A stretch of DNA of 64,000 bases from Scilla litardierei (GCA_030789695.1 JAULAV010008685.1:1-64000); one strand, 5' to 3'. Shown: positions 20,653-32,987, counted from the stretch's first letter. Notes: a model not told the origin generated them from the letters alone. Made by a program: numbers and translations.

Positions 20653-21616
20653 TGTTTCAGAGTGTTTTCTCACTACAGAGCGTTGACCGTGGACAACCCG
20701 GTCAACGTGGTCAAGGGGCCCGCTTGGGTCCCTCGGGGGCTTCGAATTGGTGCAGATGGGACGAGGGGAAGCCTCGGCCCAGGTTGAGACGCTCGGCCTC
20801 GGTCGGACGAGCACGACCTCGGAGGAAGGAAGACGAGGGATAGCCTCGGTCGTCCAGCTAGAGGCACGGTCGGCGAAGGGCGAGGGGAAGCCTCGGACCC
20901 AGTTAAGACGCTCGGCCTCGGTAGGATGTGCTCGGCTTCGGCGGGCGGACAGTGAGGGTAAGCCTCACTCGTCCAGTTGACTGTGAGGTTGGAGAGAGGC
21001 GAGGGGAAGCCTCGGCCTATTGATCAGCTGTCCACCTGCGTAGACGAGAACGCTCGTCAGGGGGCCGGACCTAGGTTCTGGCCAAATCCCCTCCGATGCC
21101 TAAGTCAGATAGAGATCTGAAAGAGGAGGCCCGGCGGAGACGGTTCGACTCGTGAGGAGATCGGAACTGCGCCTCACGGCGCGAGCGGGGGAGGAAGGAA
21201 ATAGGATGGAGGAGCTAGGTCGTTGATGGAGTACCTTAGGTTTTAGATACCTGAGATGCCGTCCTTTTCTTCGTCGTCTTCCTAGCCCTTTTGTAGAGCT
21301 CCCCGCGTGATTGCCTCTGGCCCACGTCTCACGCCCGCCCTCGATCGTGCCCCATCAATCCGCCCCCTCGCCGCCGCTCTCTTCGCCATGCCAGCTCCTC
21401 CCCATTACCGCCATTTAGTGGTCCCGCGTCCGGGGGAGCGGTTTTCGCAGGAGTGGGCGAGTGACCAGCGGGTTATCGGGGCCAGGTCGGATCGACATTC
21501 GAGAAGATCCCTTATAGGGCCTTTGTAGAATGGGCTTGAGGATGCAGCTGGGCTCTCGACCAGTTGTCGGGCTCCTGGGCTCGTGTCTTTTGGGTCTCGG
21601 TCAAATAGGCGTAACA
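20653..21616 (-). repeat. 5' LTR of the composite element (964 bp)
   Basis: Plus-strand ends TGTTTCAG...GTAACA, then satellite (CGTAT...). The leader hairpin is at 21063-21083 with arms GGCCGGA and TCTGGCC, one G-U pair. Near-identical to 13846-14808. Confidence 0.92.
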
Positions 21617-24272
21617 CGTATTATCCATAAAGTATAGAAAATAGCCCTCAGCTCAGAAAAATCCGAAGAAATGTCCGTTGGAACCAGGAGATCGCCATAT
21701 TAAACTGAAAAATAGACAAGACAAACTTAGTCTATAAAAAGCATATCAATTAATAAAAAGAGCCATATGTTCCATAAAATGTAGAAAATCGGTCGAAGCT
21801 CATAAAAATCCACAAAAATGTCTGTTGGAACCGGGGGATCGCCATCTTCAACTGAAAAATAAGAGAAGACAAAATTAGGCCAAAAAATCATATCCTTTTA
21901 TAAAAAGATTCATATCTTTCATAAAGTATAGAAAATAACCCAGAGCTCTGAAAAATCCGTAAAAATGTCCATTGGAACTGAGAGATTGCCATCTTCAACT
22001 GAAAAAAGAGAAGACAAAATTAAGCCCGAAAATCATATCATTTAATAAAATATACAATCTTACAAAAATGTAGAAAAATAGTCCGAAGCAAAGAAAAGTC
22101 CGCAAAAATGTACATTGGAACCGGTAGATCGCCATCTTCACCTGGAAAAAATTTGAGAAGACAAAATTAGGCCAAAAAATCATATTATTTATTAAAAAGA
22201 TCCATATCTTCCAGAAAATGTAGAAAATAGACTAGGTCAAACAAATCCGCTAAAATGTTCGTTGGAACCAGGAGAACGCCATTTTAATTAAAAAAATAAG
22301 AGAAGATAAATTTAGGCTAAAAATCATATCATTTAATAAAATGATCCATCTCTTCCATAAAATGTAGAAAAATAGCCCCAGACTAGAAAAATTAGTAAAA
22401 TGTCCCCTGGGACCGGTAGATAGCCATATTCAACTGAAAAAATAAGAGAAGACAAACGATGGACATAAAAATCATATCAATTATTAAAAAGATCCATATC
22501 ATACATAAAATATAGAAAATAGCACCGAGCTGCGGAAAATCCGTAAAAATGACTTTTGGAACCGGCCGATCATCATTTTTAGCTGAAAAATAAGTGAAGA
22601 CAAAAAAATTAGGTCAAAAATCAGATCATTTAATAAAAAGATGCATTTCTTGCATAAAATTTAGAAAATAGTTCTGAGGTTATAATAATCTGCAAAAATG
22701 TCAGTTGGAATCGATAGATCGCCATATTCAACTGAAAAAAATAAGAGAAGACAAAATTAGGCCAAAAATCAAATCATTTAAAAAATAACGTTATCTTCCA
22801 GATAGCTCCGAGCTAAGTAAAATCCGCAAAAATGTCTGTTTGAACCGGGAGATCACCATCGTAAACTGCAAAGTAAGATCAGATAAAATTAGGCTATAAA
22901 AACCATATCATTTAAGAAAAAGATACATAACTTTTCGAAAATGTAGAAAAATAGTCCTGAGCTCAGAAAAATCGGTAAAAATGTCAATTGCAACCAAGAG
23001 ATCGTCATTTTCCACTGAAAAATAAGAGAAGACAAAAATTAAGCTATAAAATCAAATCATTTAATATAAATATCCATATCATACAGAAAATGTATAAAAT
23101 AGCCCGGAGACAAAAAAATCCGTACAAATATCTGTTGGAACTAAAAGAAATCATATGAATTAATATAAAGATCCGTATCTTCCAAAAACTATAGAAAATA
23201 ACCTTGAGCTCGGAAAAATAGGTAAAAAGTTCTGTTGGAACCTGGAGATCGCCATCTTCAATTGAAAAATAAGAGAAAACAAAATTAGGCTATAAAAATC
23301 ATATCATTTAATATAAAGATCCATATCTTACAGAAAATGTAGAAAATAGTCTGGAGCTCAGAAAAATCTGCAAAAATTTCCGTTGGAACCCGGAGATCGC
23401 CATCTTCATCTAAAAAAAATAAGAAAAGACAAAATCAAGCTATAAAATCATATTATTTAATATAAAGATCCATACCTTACAGAAAATGTAGAAAATAGCA
23501 CAGAGCTCGGAAAAATCTGCAAAAATATCCGTTGGAATCGGAAAATCACTGTCTTCAAAAGAAAAATAAGTGAAGACAAAATTATGCTACAAAAATCATA
23601 TCATTTAATATAAAAATCCATATCTTACGAAAAATGTTGAAAATAGCCTGAAGCTCAGAAAAATCCGCACAAATGTTTGTTGGAAATGGGAGATCGTAAT
23701 CTTCAACTGAAAAAAGTGAAGAAATAAGTAAGTCAAAAATCATTTTATTTAATGAAAAGATTCATATCTTTCAGAAAATGTAGAAAAATAGCCCCAAGTT
23801 AAGGGAAATCAGCAAAAATGTCCGTTGTAACCGGTAGATCGACATCTTCAACTAAAAAATAAGAGTAGACAAACATAGGATATAGAAATAATATCAGCTA
23901 AAAAAGACCAATATCTTCCATTAATTAAAGAAAATTGCACCGAGCCCAGAAAAATCTACAAAAATATCCGTTGAAACCGAGAGATCGCCATCTTCAACTA
24001 AAAATACGAGAAGACAAAATAAGGCTAAAAATCATATCATTTAACCAATAGATCCATATCTTTCAGAAAATTTAGAAAATAGATACGATGTCAGAATACT
24101 CCTTAAAAATGTCCGTTGGAACATGGAGATCCCCACTTCAACTGAAAAATAAGAAAAGACAAAATTCGGCAAAAAATCATATCATTTAATAAAAACATAC
24201 ATAATTTCACGAAAATGTAGAAAAATTGTCCGGAGCTCAGAAAAATCCAAAAAAATGTATGTGGAAAGCGGG
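21617..24272 (+). repeat. 147-bp satellite array, about 18 monomers
   Basis: Same orientation as the previous blocks. The stretch of about six monomers at 21905-22820 resembles 44890-45790 more than it resembles its neighbours, which points to higher-order organisation. Confidence 0.94.
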
Positions 24273-25213
24273 TGACACGACTATTTTAGAGAAGCCCAAG
24301 AGCAAGAGGCCCAAGCCCAAGCCAAGGGCGGGAAGCCCACGAATGAGATTTGGCCCATCCGACGAGGCCCATGAAAGAACTCGGAGTCGGACCGGTCGCA
24401 ACCCGAAGTGTGCACGATTGGCTCGCGCTCGCAGGAGATAACCGTTCCCCTAAAAGCAAGGCACCTTAATGACCATTAAGGAGCCTATTAATCGACTCTC
24501 CCACGACGCACGCAGGCACCTCGACGGAGGCGGATCACGAGGGCGTAAATGGAAAGCAGTCAGGGGACGTGGATTGGGGGAAATCGTGGGCCAAACCCTA
24601 TAAAGGGACTACAGAGGCAACCGAGAAAGGGATTGAATCCCAGATACCAACAACAGAGGTATTCCATTAACTGACCTTGCTTTCCACCATTATATTCCCT
24701 CCCATAGCTCGGCCCGAGGATACGTGTGCCGGCCTCCTTTCAAGCCGTACCGATCCCGACGAGCATCATTCAGATCCGTACTGACTTAGGCATTGGAGGG
24801 GACTTGGCCGGAACCAAGGTCCGACCCCCCTAACGAGTTTCTTTGTCTGTCCAGGAAGAAGTGGAACCGAGGCACCGAGGTTACACCTCAGTGCGGAAAG
24901 AGCCCGCTCGCCATCAATGAGCGCCACCCTCAACTGAGACCAAGTGATAATCAGGGCGCCGAGGCTACCCCTCGGCACTTGATTGGCCGAGGCCGAGTGC
25001 TCACCTAGGTGCTAAGGCTACCCTCTGCACCCCGTAGACCGAGGCTCTCGACAATCCAAGAGACCCGCTTCTCGAGCCGAGGGGGTGCTCCGCTCGACCG
25101 CTATCGAGAACACGCACGTTCGGAGGAACCAAGGGATCCCAACCGACCCCTTGACCACGTTGACCGACAAGTCGTCGGTCAACTATTCTGTGGTGAGAAA
25201 ACACCTGTAAACA
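24273..25213 (+). repeat. 5' LTR (941 bp)
   Basis: TGACACGACTATTTT at the start, GTAAACA at the end. TATAAA box near 24599. Leader hairpin 24806-24826 (arms GGCCGGA and TCCGACC, one G-U pair). Hairpin words such as CGAGGCTACCCCTCGG lie in the last third. Confidence 0.9.
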
Positions 25214-25215
25214 TC

Positions 25216-25233
25216 TGGCACAGTCTGTGGGAA
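25216..25233 (+). other. tRNA primer-binding site (variant)
   Basis: TGGCACAGTCTGTGGGAA, two bases after the LTR. It differs from the other copies in bases 5-7 (ACA instead of GCC). Confidence 0.7.
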
Positions 25234-25262
25234 CCCGAACAAGCCCACGTCAAATCACCGGA

Positions 25263-26934
25263 ATGGAACCAGTCTGCAACGGCTCGGGGTGCATGCCCCC
25301 CATCCATGAGGAGGGTGATTACATCCCTCCCGAGAACCAATACAGCCACACCACCGAGGGGACAGGCGACTCCCGATCGGTAACCAAAGAGCAGCTTCGT
25401 CTCTTCACCCAAGAAACCAACGCCAATCTCCAGACGTTGGTCGCCACGATTCAACAGCTCGTCGGTAACTCGTCCATCTGGCGAGATGGAACGATAGGGA
25501 CCCACCAGCGAGGAGGGGATCACCAACCTCTGCGGTCAGCCGTGGTCACTGACCATAGAGAGGGAGCAACTAACCTGAAACAGCGATTTACCATGTCGGG
25601 CTTCGTCCCGGTGTGATCCCCCACTCCCATCTCGCCTCGTGAAGGAGACGGGATAGACCTCGAGCAAGCTGAAGGCGAATCAGTTACCGCCTCATCTCGA
25701 CGACTAGGCTCGACAAATCGGCGACCGATCGAGCGCCGAGCCTCGGGGGACCGACCCCATCGGAGCACAAGTCACCATCAAGTAAGGCTGGGTAAACGAG
25801 AATACCTGAGAGAGAAGAAGAATGCCCGTCGATCAACTCCTGCCCCCAGCTCAGCATGGACCCGGGCGAGCCCACGGCGTGACCCCACTCGCTCACCACG
25901 ACCGGGTAACCACTGTGTGAGTATAGGAGGGCACCCGGGGGATGCCAGAGGCGACCGTTGTCCGTTGTCCCGAAGGATAACTGAGGCACGGGTACCTTCC
26001 AGGTTCAAGGTGCCGATGTTGGAGAAGTATGACGACACAGACGATCCAGAAGACCACGTAATGGACTATGAGGGGGTCATGGCGTTCTAAGGGGCCGACG
26101 ACACCCTACTCTGCAGAGGCTTTTATTCCACCCTCTGGAGAGCGGCACGGAGTTGGAACCATAGTCTCCCCAACCGCTCCATTGACAGCTTCGAGGACCT
26201 CTCCCAACAGCTCTGCAAACAATTCATGGCCGGGCGTCAGGTAAAATCGGACTCAAAACTCATATTTAATGTGGTGCAGGGTCCTGGAGAAACCCTGAGG
26301 CACTACATGCGCCGCTTCAACACGGAGCGACTGAACATGGAGAGCTGTCCCGAGCTGGTCGTCAAGACGGCCTTAAAGAAGGGGCTCTGACATAGGGGCC
26401 TGAAAAAATCGCTCCACAATGATCCTTCGAAAGACCTCGCCGGCGTCATAGCCCGGGCAGAACGCTACATGCTGACGGAGGAGGCACTGGCCATGGATGA
26501 TGAAAGTCACCCAACGGGGGCCAGGCGGGGATCCAAGCACGACGAGAGCGAGCGCCGCGGTCCTGACGAGCATCGACAGGAGAAGAGGGCCAGAGGAAAG
26601 CAACGCAGGGAGAAGCCACGGCTCTCCAAGCTGAACACCTCCTCGGACGTCGTCCTCGTGCATGCCCAAAAGGAGGGGCACATTACAGGCCGCCTCCGAG
26701 GATGAAGAGGGGCGGAAGGGACGAGGAGAAATACTGTAAGTATCACAAGGACATCGGCCATGACACCGACGACTGCTGGCATCTAAAGAAGGATATAGAG
26801 AAGCTGGTCAGCCGGGGCCACTTGAAGAACTTCGCCGACGACTTAGCCCCCGCCCCGGGGAAGGGACATCCAAGCAATTGGACAAGTGGAAGAAGGTGAA
26901 TGTGGTTCAGGCGGCCATACGCATCATCGAGTGA
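25263..26934 (+). pseudogene. gag polyprotein (several lesions)
   Basis: Begins MEPVCNGSGCMPPIHEEG. It aligns along its length with the gag at 18960-20595: QLRLFTQETNANLQTLVATI, then LLCRGFYSTLWRAARSWNHS, LSQQLCKQFMAGRQ, MRRFNTERLNMES, HRGLKKSLHNDPSKDLAGV and the zinc-knuckle-like CKYHKDIGHDTDDCWHLKK, ending IRIIE. Stops lie near 25614 (TGA), 26088 (TAA) and 26388 (TGA), and there is a frameshift before the zinc knuckle (about 26660-26700). It cannot yield a full gag. Confidence 0.85.
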
Positions 26935-27139
26935 GCGGACGGGATGATCAGCCGCCGCCTCGCCTGGGCAAGGCTGGCTTGCCCTCGCCTCCTCTGTTTT
27001 TTGTTTTCCTCCAAATATACACCTGGGTTCAAGGAATGGAAAGAGAACCGTGTTAGTACAGCTCTATTTTTCTCACTTTGTTTGGCTGGGCGATCGATTG
27101 CAGCGCAGGCAGGAAATCACCCCATGAAAGAGAATGACG
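26935..27139. other. spacer between gag and hairpin array
   Basis: About 200 bases without a recognisable motif. Confidence 0.5.
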
Positions 27140-27880
27140 ACACGATTGACCGTAAGGCTGGGGCAACTCCCCCAGCAGGCTGATCACCGAGCCCGTCCAT
27201 AAGGCTGGAGACAACTCCCCCAGCAGGCGAGACAATCGGTTGGTCGTAAGCCGAGGGGTAGCTCCCCCCACTGACCAGTCGACCCGATCGACCATGAGGC
27301 TGGTGGCAACTCCCCCAGCATGCCGATCACCGAGCCCGTCTGTAAGGCTGGGGGCAACTCTCCCAGCAGGCGGGACAATCGGTTGGTCATAAGCCGAGGG
27401 GTAGTTCCCCCCGCTGACCAGTCAACCCGATCAATCGTAAGGCTGGGGGCAACTCCCCCAGCAGGCTGATCACCGAGCCTGACCGTAAGGCTGGGGGCAA
27501 CTCCTCCACCATGCAGGATCATCGGTTGGTCCTAAGCCGAGGGATAGCTTCCCCTGCTGACTAGCCGACCCGATCAACCGTAAGGCTGGAGGCAACTCCC
27601 CCAGCGGACAGATCAACATGGCCGACCATAAGGCTAATGGTAACTCCTCCAGCGGGTCGAAACATCGGCTGGGTGTAAGCCTGGGGATAACACCCCCAGT
27701 AGCTCAGACGATCCGATTGGCCGAGGGGATGGGGGCGGCTTCCCCCTCCCTGGCAGGCTGATCCCTCGACCGACTATAAGACTGATGGCAAGCCCATAGT
27801 TCGCAAGGCGGTCACCCGACTGGCCTGAGGATTGCGAACAAGGGGATAACCACAGTAGATCGGCCAAGAGCGTCTCCAAG
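27140..27880 (+). repeat. tandem array of a 43-48 bp hairpin unit
   Basis: Fifteen or so degenerate units built on TAAGGCTGGGGGCAACTCCC with the palindrome CTGGGGGCAACTCCCCCAG. They alternate with a second form, CCGAGGGGTAGCTCCCCC, and with spacers such as TGATCACCGAGCC. Sited between gag and the antisense gene, as in the 13258-21616 element. Confidence 0.88.
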
Positions 27881-28253
27881 GCCCTAGTTTATTGAGTCGA
27901 TTAACACAAAATTCCGAGGACCCTTCGAACAATGAATAATGAAGGGATATCAGCTGATCTCCTCCCCAACCGGGTTGAACGCAACAGCGGCCTAAAAGAC
28001 CAAGGGCCTCCCTCCCCTACGAAGCAGCTCTGCCAGCAGAGAGTCCAGATAATAAGGAAAATGGCGAAAGATACATGGACCAACAAAAAGTCTTTATGCA
28101 TTACACTCCAAAATTGTTTGTATTACAAGACAAGGAAGGGGGAGGGGAGAAAAAAGGTAGAAATGCCGCCTAAGGGCCCGAGGCCCAGGAGGAGTCGTCC
28201 TCCGGTACATCGCCTTGTTCGGAGCGAGGAGGGTCATCGGGACCTGGCGGAGG

Positions 28254-30318
28254 TCAGAGATGCGACAGTCTGACGTGCTCCTCGAACCTCTGGAAAAATT
28301 CACGGAAGACCTCCACGATCCTGGGGGCCAAGAGGTGCTCGTAGGTGCCGAAGGCGTCCTAGAGGGCCTCAGCGATCTACGGCCTCAAGACCTCCTCGTA
28401 CCCTCTCTCCAGTTCCTCGACGAGCCGGGCAGGGTGCGCGGCCTGCGCCTCACGCAGGGCTCCTAGATTGTTCCAGAGGTTGCACCTCTCCCGACGAAAT
28501 GCTTCTTCTGCCTCCTGGGCCGACTGCCAAGAATCGGCCAGCGCCCCCTGCAGGTCCAGCACCTCGGCGGTGAGCTCATCGACCCGACGCCGCAGAAGCC
28601 TAGCCTCCATGCAGGCTTCCTAGGCCGCCACCTTGGCCGCTCCAGCCTTCAAGCACTCCCGCACCAGAGACTCCTCGAGGTTGGACGCCTGGACCGCCCG
28701 GCGCTGTGCCTCGACAGCCATCGCAGTGGCCTGCAAGCCGAAAAAGTTGAGCTAGAGGAATCGAAAGATAGGTTTGGAAGAAGCAGAGTGACCAAGCTGT
28801 TGAAGCTGCCAGACTAGAGAGCCCGTCAGCTGATCGGAGGGTGTCCTCTCCAGGAGCGAGCGGTCCCGTGGAAGGACGGAGCTCTGTGCTAGCTGGGTGG
28901 CCACGACCCGGTCGAAAAATACCGAGTCCCCGAGTGTGACATCGGGGCCCGTCGGGAGGTTCACCAGTATGCCACCCACCCCCGCCAAGGACGGCTCAAC
29001 CGAGTCAATAGGGGTGGCCACCAGGGTCAGCGGAAGGGTCTCACCCGAGGCGACCGACACCCCGGGAGCCACAGAAGGGTGGACTTCCCCGGTCTCCCTC
29101 TTCCTCTTCTTCTCATTAGGCCCTGTGAACATCGGAGGGGAGCGCTTCCGCCCCTCCCCGCGACCACCCGAGGGCACGCGAGGCGCCGGGCCGGCCCCCC
29201 GTTGCCTCCCTCGGCATAGATGGAGCGAGGAGGTTCGGCGGCCGAGACCTCCACCACGAGGGGATCCATCACGACTGGGGCAGGCAGCGCAGCCGCGACC
29301 GTGGGCTTCAGCCTTCCCACCGTTGGTTCGGCCTGATGCAACCCCTCCTTCGCCGTATGGCGAGGCGCCTGGCCCGAAGGGTTCCCTCGGCTTCTGCTTG
29401 ATCCCCGGTGGATGAGCTCGATGACATTGCAGGTGAATTCACGGCCCGCCATCTCTGCAGAAGGAAAGAAGATCAGGGTAAGCAAGAGGGAACGCTGAAA
29501 GAAAAAGGAGCGCCTACCGGAGGACCACATGACAGTCTTAAGAAGAAGATCGTCCAGTAGAGGCCAGACCGACCTCTCCTCTGGGGGCAGAGATGACAAA
29601 AGCTGAACGGTGGCCTGATCGGCCTCGGAGAGGGTCAACGTCAAGTCATATTGACATAACCCTCCCCAACCTGTCAGGATCTCGGCGTCCCAAGAGAAAA
29701 CAATGAAAACAAAGCTCGAGCTCCAGTCTCCCACCTAACGGGACAGTCCTAGCAAGCACTCCCTCCCCGCGCGGGCTCGGAGGTGCTGACACGACCCCTA
29801 GCCGATCGTCTGGACCTGGAAATAGTGGAAGAGAAGGGAAAGGGACAGCTCCAAGCCATGGACACGGTAGATCATGATGATCACAGCCAACACTGCGATG
29901 GAGTACGGGGTCAGCTGGCACAGAGCCACCATCAAGAACTCCATGACCTGGATGATGAACGGATGAAGGGGGAAGCAGAGTCCAGGCAAAACATCTCGAC
30001 GTAGACAACGACCTCCCTGCTCCGCGAAAAACAAATCTGTTCATCGCTAAAAGGGATCTGGATGTCATACTGGTGGCATAGATACTTTTCCCAGATCTCC
30101 TTAACCTTCGAGAAGGAGGCCGTGGACGATGACCCGAAGATCACCGGGGGAACGTCGAACCTCTCAACAACCCGAGCCACGTCATCGCCGATAGGGTCCA
30201 CGAAGAGCAAACCCTTCCCCTTGTCCTGAACGGGGCGTGTCACCGAGGGGACACCGGACCTGGGCACCGGTAGGTCCCCTGACCCCGGCGCGGAACCACC
30301 TATTCTAAGCGCAGCCAT
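28254..30318 (-). pseudogene. antisense retrotransposon gene, three exons (broken copy)
   Basis: Start MAALRIGGSAPGSGDLP at 30318, stop TGA at 28254-28256. Exon 1 30318-29518, intron 63 bp, exon 2 29454-28797, intron 66 bp, exon 3 28730-28254. Intron positions equal those of the 15429 and 38121 copies. Lesions: frameshift after YVEMF (about 29985), a frame change in exon 2 (about 29170-29200), a lost donor at intron 2 (CAACAG followed by CT, not GT), and stops in exon 3. Exon 3 is again coiled coil (RRVDELTAEVLDLQGALADS). Confidence 0.78.
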
Positions 30319-30474
30319 GGGACGAATCGGGTGGGGCAGAGGAAGAAGGTTACTTGGAAAGAATCCGAAGAAAGAATCCGAAGGAAGAAAGGCGGAGAAG
30401 TGTTCAAAGGAGCTTGCAAGACGAGAATCAGGAGGAAAGGCGCGAAAGAATCGGAACCCGGGAGGTCGAACGTT

Positions 30475-30482
30475 CTTATATG
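30475..30482 (-). promoter_or_regulatory. TATA box of the antisense gene
   Basis: CATATAAG on the minus strand, about 157 bases before the ATG at 30318, in a position matching 948-955. Confidence 0.5.
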
Positions 30483-30693
30483 GAAGGCAGTCTCAGAACC
30501 CAGACCATCCGAAGAGGAACACATGGCAGCATCTGGAGGCCGATGACGCTTCGAATCCCGCACTGAGAGAAGTTCAAACGAGCCGCATCATGATGGCCTC
30601 CATTTAATGGATTGGCCTCGACTAACGCGCCTGTCAAAATCCACAAAAGTCACATCGCCCGAACCGAACCGACAGAATCCGAACGACTCAGAC

Positions 30694-30705
30694 GATGGGG
30701 GCAAT
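30694..30705 (+). other. polypurine tract
   Basis: GATGGGGGCAAT directly before the 3' LTR. Confidence 0.75.
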
Positions 30706-32123
30706 TGATACGACTATTTTGGAGAAGCCCAAGAGCAAGAGGCCCAAGCCCAAGCCAAGGGCGGGAAGCCCACGAATGAGATTTGGACCATCCGACGAGG
30801 CACACGAAAGGACTAAGAGTCGGACCGGCCACAACCCAAGGTGTGCACGATTGGCTCGCGCTCGCAGGAGATAACCGTTCCCCTAAAAGTGCGGCACCTT
30901 AATGACCATTAAGGAGCCCATTAATCAACTCCCCCACGACGCGCGCAGGCACCTCGACGGAGGCGGATCGCGAGGGCATAAGTGGAGAGCAGTCAGGGGA
31001 CATGGATTGGGGGCAATCGTGGGCCAAACCCTATAAAGGGACTACAGATATGAATGGCAATATTGCGGGGCGGGGCGGGTATTTAACTACCCAAGCTTGC
31101 CCCGACCCATCTACGGGCCGGGGCGGGGCGGGTTATTTCTTACCAAAACTGGGTCGGGCCGGGCCGGGTCGGTCGGGTCAGGTCATTAGTGACATCCATA
31201 TGAATCCCAAATAAAAATTTTATTTGTGAATTGGGAGAATTTTGATTTATTTGGTAATTTAGAATTGGGAATTGGCCCGATTAAGAGAACCATGGAATAG
31301 AGTATGAGTTATGGGTTATTCGCTGACTGCATGGTCCGCATCAAAATAGTAAGGTTATTTAGAACCTCTATAGTTTACCGGGGCGGGCCGGGGCGGGCCG
31401 GGGCGCATACAAAGCCCAAGCTTGCCCCGACCCGGCTGCGGGTCAGGTCGGACCGGGTCAAAACCGGGTCGGGCCAGGTCGGGCCGGGCGGGTCAGGCCA
31501 TTATTGCCATCCCTAACTACAGAGGCAACCGAGAAAGGGATCGAATCCCCGATACCAACAACGGAGGTATTCCATTAACTGACCTTGCTTTCCGCCATTA
31601 TATTCCCTCCCATAGCTCGGCTCGAGGATACATGTGTCGGCTTCCTTTCGAGCCGTACCAATCCCGATGAGCTTCATTCAGATCCGTACTGATTTAGGCA
31701 TCGGAGGAGACTTGGCCGGAACCAAGGTCCGGCCCCCCCTGACGAGTTTTTTCGTCTGTCCAGGAAGAAGCGGAACCGAGGCGCTAAGGCTACACCTCAG
31801 CGCAGAACGAGCCCGCTCGCCATCAACGAGCTCCACCCTCAACTGAGACCAAGTGATAATCAGGGCGCCGAGCCTACCCCTCGGCACTTGATTGGCCGAG
31901 GCCGAGTGCTCACCTAGGTGCCAAGGCTACCCCTCCGCACCCTGTAGACCGAGGCTCTCGACAATCCAAGAGACCCTCTTCTCGAACCGAGGAGGTGCTC
32001 CACTCGACCGCCATCGAGAACTTGCACGTTCGGAGGAACCAAGGGATCCCAACTGACCCCTTGACCACGTTGACCAACAAGTCACTGGTTAACGATTCTG
32101 TGGTGAGAAAACACCCGTAAACA
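30706..32123 (+). repeat. 3' LTR interrupted by a MITE (1418 bp)
   Basis: TGATACG...GTAAACA. Without the insertion at 31049-31515 and one copy of the 8-bp duplication it matches the 941-bp 5' LTR. The TATAAA box (31032-31037) lies just upstream of the insertion, so the MITE separates promoter and leader. Leader hairpin 31714-31734 (GGCCGGA and TCCGGCC). Confidence 0.9.
31049..31515. mobile_element. hAT-type non-autonomous transposon (467 bp)
   Basis: Flanked by the 8-bp duplication ACTACAGA (31041-31048 and 31516-31523). Left end TATGAATGGCAATATTG; right end, reverse-complemented, TAGGGATGGCAATAATGG. Subterminal parts are rich in CGGGGCGGG and GGGTCGGG words in opposite orientation near the two ends. 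An 8-bp duplication and TAGGGATGGCAA-like ends fit plant hAT MITEs. No transposase is encoded. Confidence 0.88.
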
Positions 32124-32987
32124 TCGGGAGAACGCCATCTTCAACTGAAAAATAAGGGAAGACAAAATTAGGCTACAAAAACCATATCATTTAATAAAAA
32201 AGAGCCATACTTTCATAAAATGTAGAAAATAGCACCAAGCTCAGAAAATTCTGCAAAAATGTTTGTTGGAACCAGGAGATCGCCATCGTCAACTGAAATA
32301 TAAGAGAAGATAAAATCAGGCTATAAAATCATATCATGTAATCTAACTTTGCACATCTTACAGAAAATGTAGAAAATAGCCTGAAGCTCAGAAAAATCTG
32401 CAAACATATCCGTTGGACCCGGGAGATCGACATCTTCGTGAGAAAACAAAATTTGGTCAAAAGACCTTATTATTTAATAAAAAGATACATATCTTCTAGA
32501 AAATGTAGAAAATAGCATCTAGGTAAAAATCCGAAGAAATCTCCGTTGGAACTGGAGAATGCCATCTTCAACTAAAAATAAGACAAGACAACATTGGGCC
32601 AGAAAATCATATCATTTAATAAAATGATCCATATCTTCAATAAAATAACGAAAATAGCCCCAAGCTAACAAAAATTAGTAAAAATATCCGCTGGAACCAG
32701 TAGATTGCAATATTCAATTGAAAAAAATAAGAGAAGAAAAACGCAGAATATAAATATCATATCATTTAATAAAAAATCTATACCTTCCTCAAAATGTATA
32801 AAAATAGCATCGAGCTTCGAAAAATCCGCAAAAAATTTCGTTGGAACCGGAAGATCGCCTTCTTCAACTGAAAAGTAAGAGTAGACAAAATTAGGCCAAA
32901 ATGTTATCATGTAATAAAAATATCCATATCTTCCAGAAAATTTAGAAAATAGCCCGATGTGAGAATAATCAGCAAAAATGTCCATAT
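32124..32987 (+). repeat. 147-bp satellite array, about 6 monomers
   Basis: Forward orientation, in register with both neighbouring blocks once the two retrotransposons are removed. Confidence 0.93.

Larger units (their letters stand above)
13258..21616 (-). mobile_element. composite Tat-type element: LTR, internal region, LTR, truncated second internal region
   Basis: Read on the minus strand: LTR (21616-20653), PBS, gag, hairpin array, antisense gene, PPT, LTR (14808-13846), a second PBS, then the first part of a second gag cut at 13258. The middle LTR thus serves as 3' LTR of the full unit and 5' LTR of the truncated one. Both LTRs and both gag starts are nearly identical. The right flank is satellite beginning CGTAT, but no matching duplication exists on the left. 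Unequal recombination or array formation followed by deletion would explain it. No pol is present. Confidence 0.85.
24273..32123 (+). mobile_element. Tat-type element with gag and antisense gene, no pol (7851 bp with nested MITE)
   Basis: Order: 5' LTR 24273-25213, PBS, gag 25263-26934, hairpin array 27140-27880, antisense gene 28254-30318 (minus), PPT, 3' LTR 30706-32123 with a MITE inside. Flanks are GCGGG (24268-24272) and TCGGG (32124-32128), a 5-bp duplication with one mismatch within the satellite word AACCGGGAG. No protease, RT, RNase H or integrase trace lies between gag and the array. All its genes are broken, more than in the 13258-21616 copy, so this copy looks older. Confidence 0.88.
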
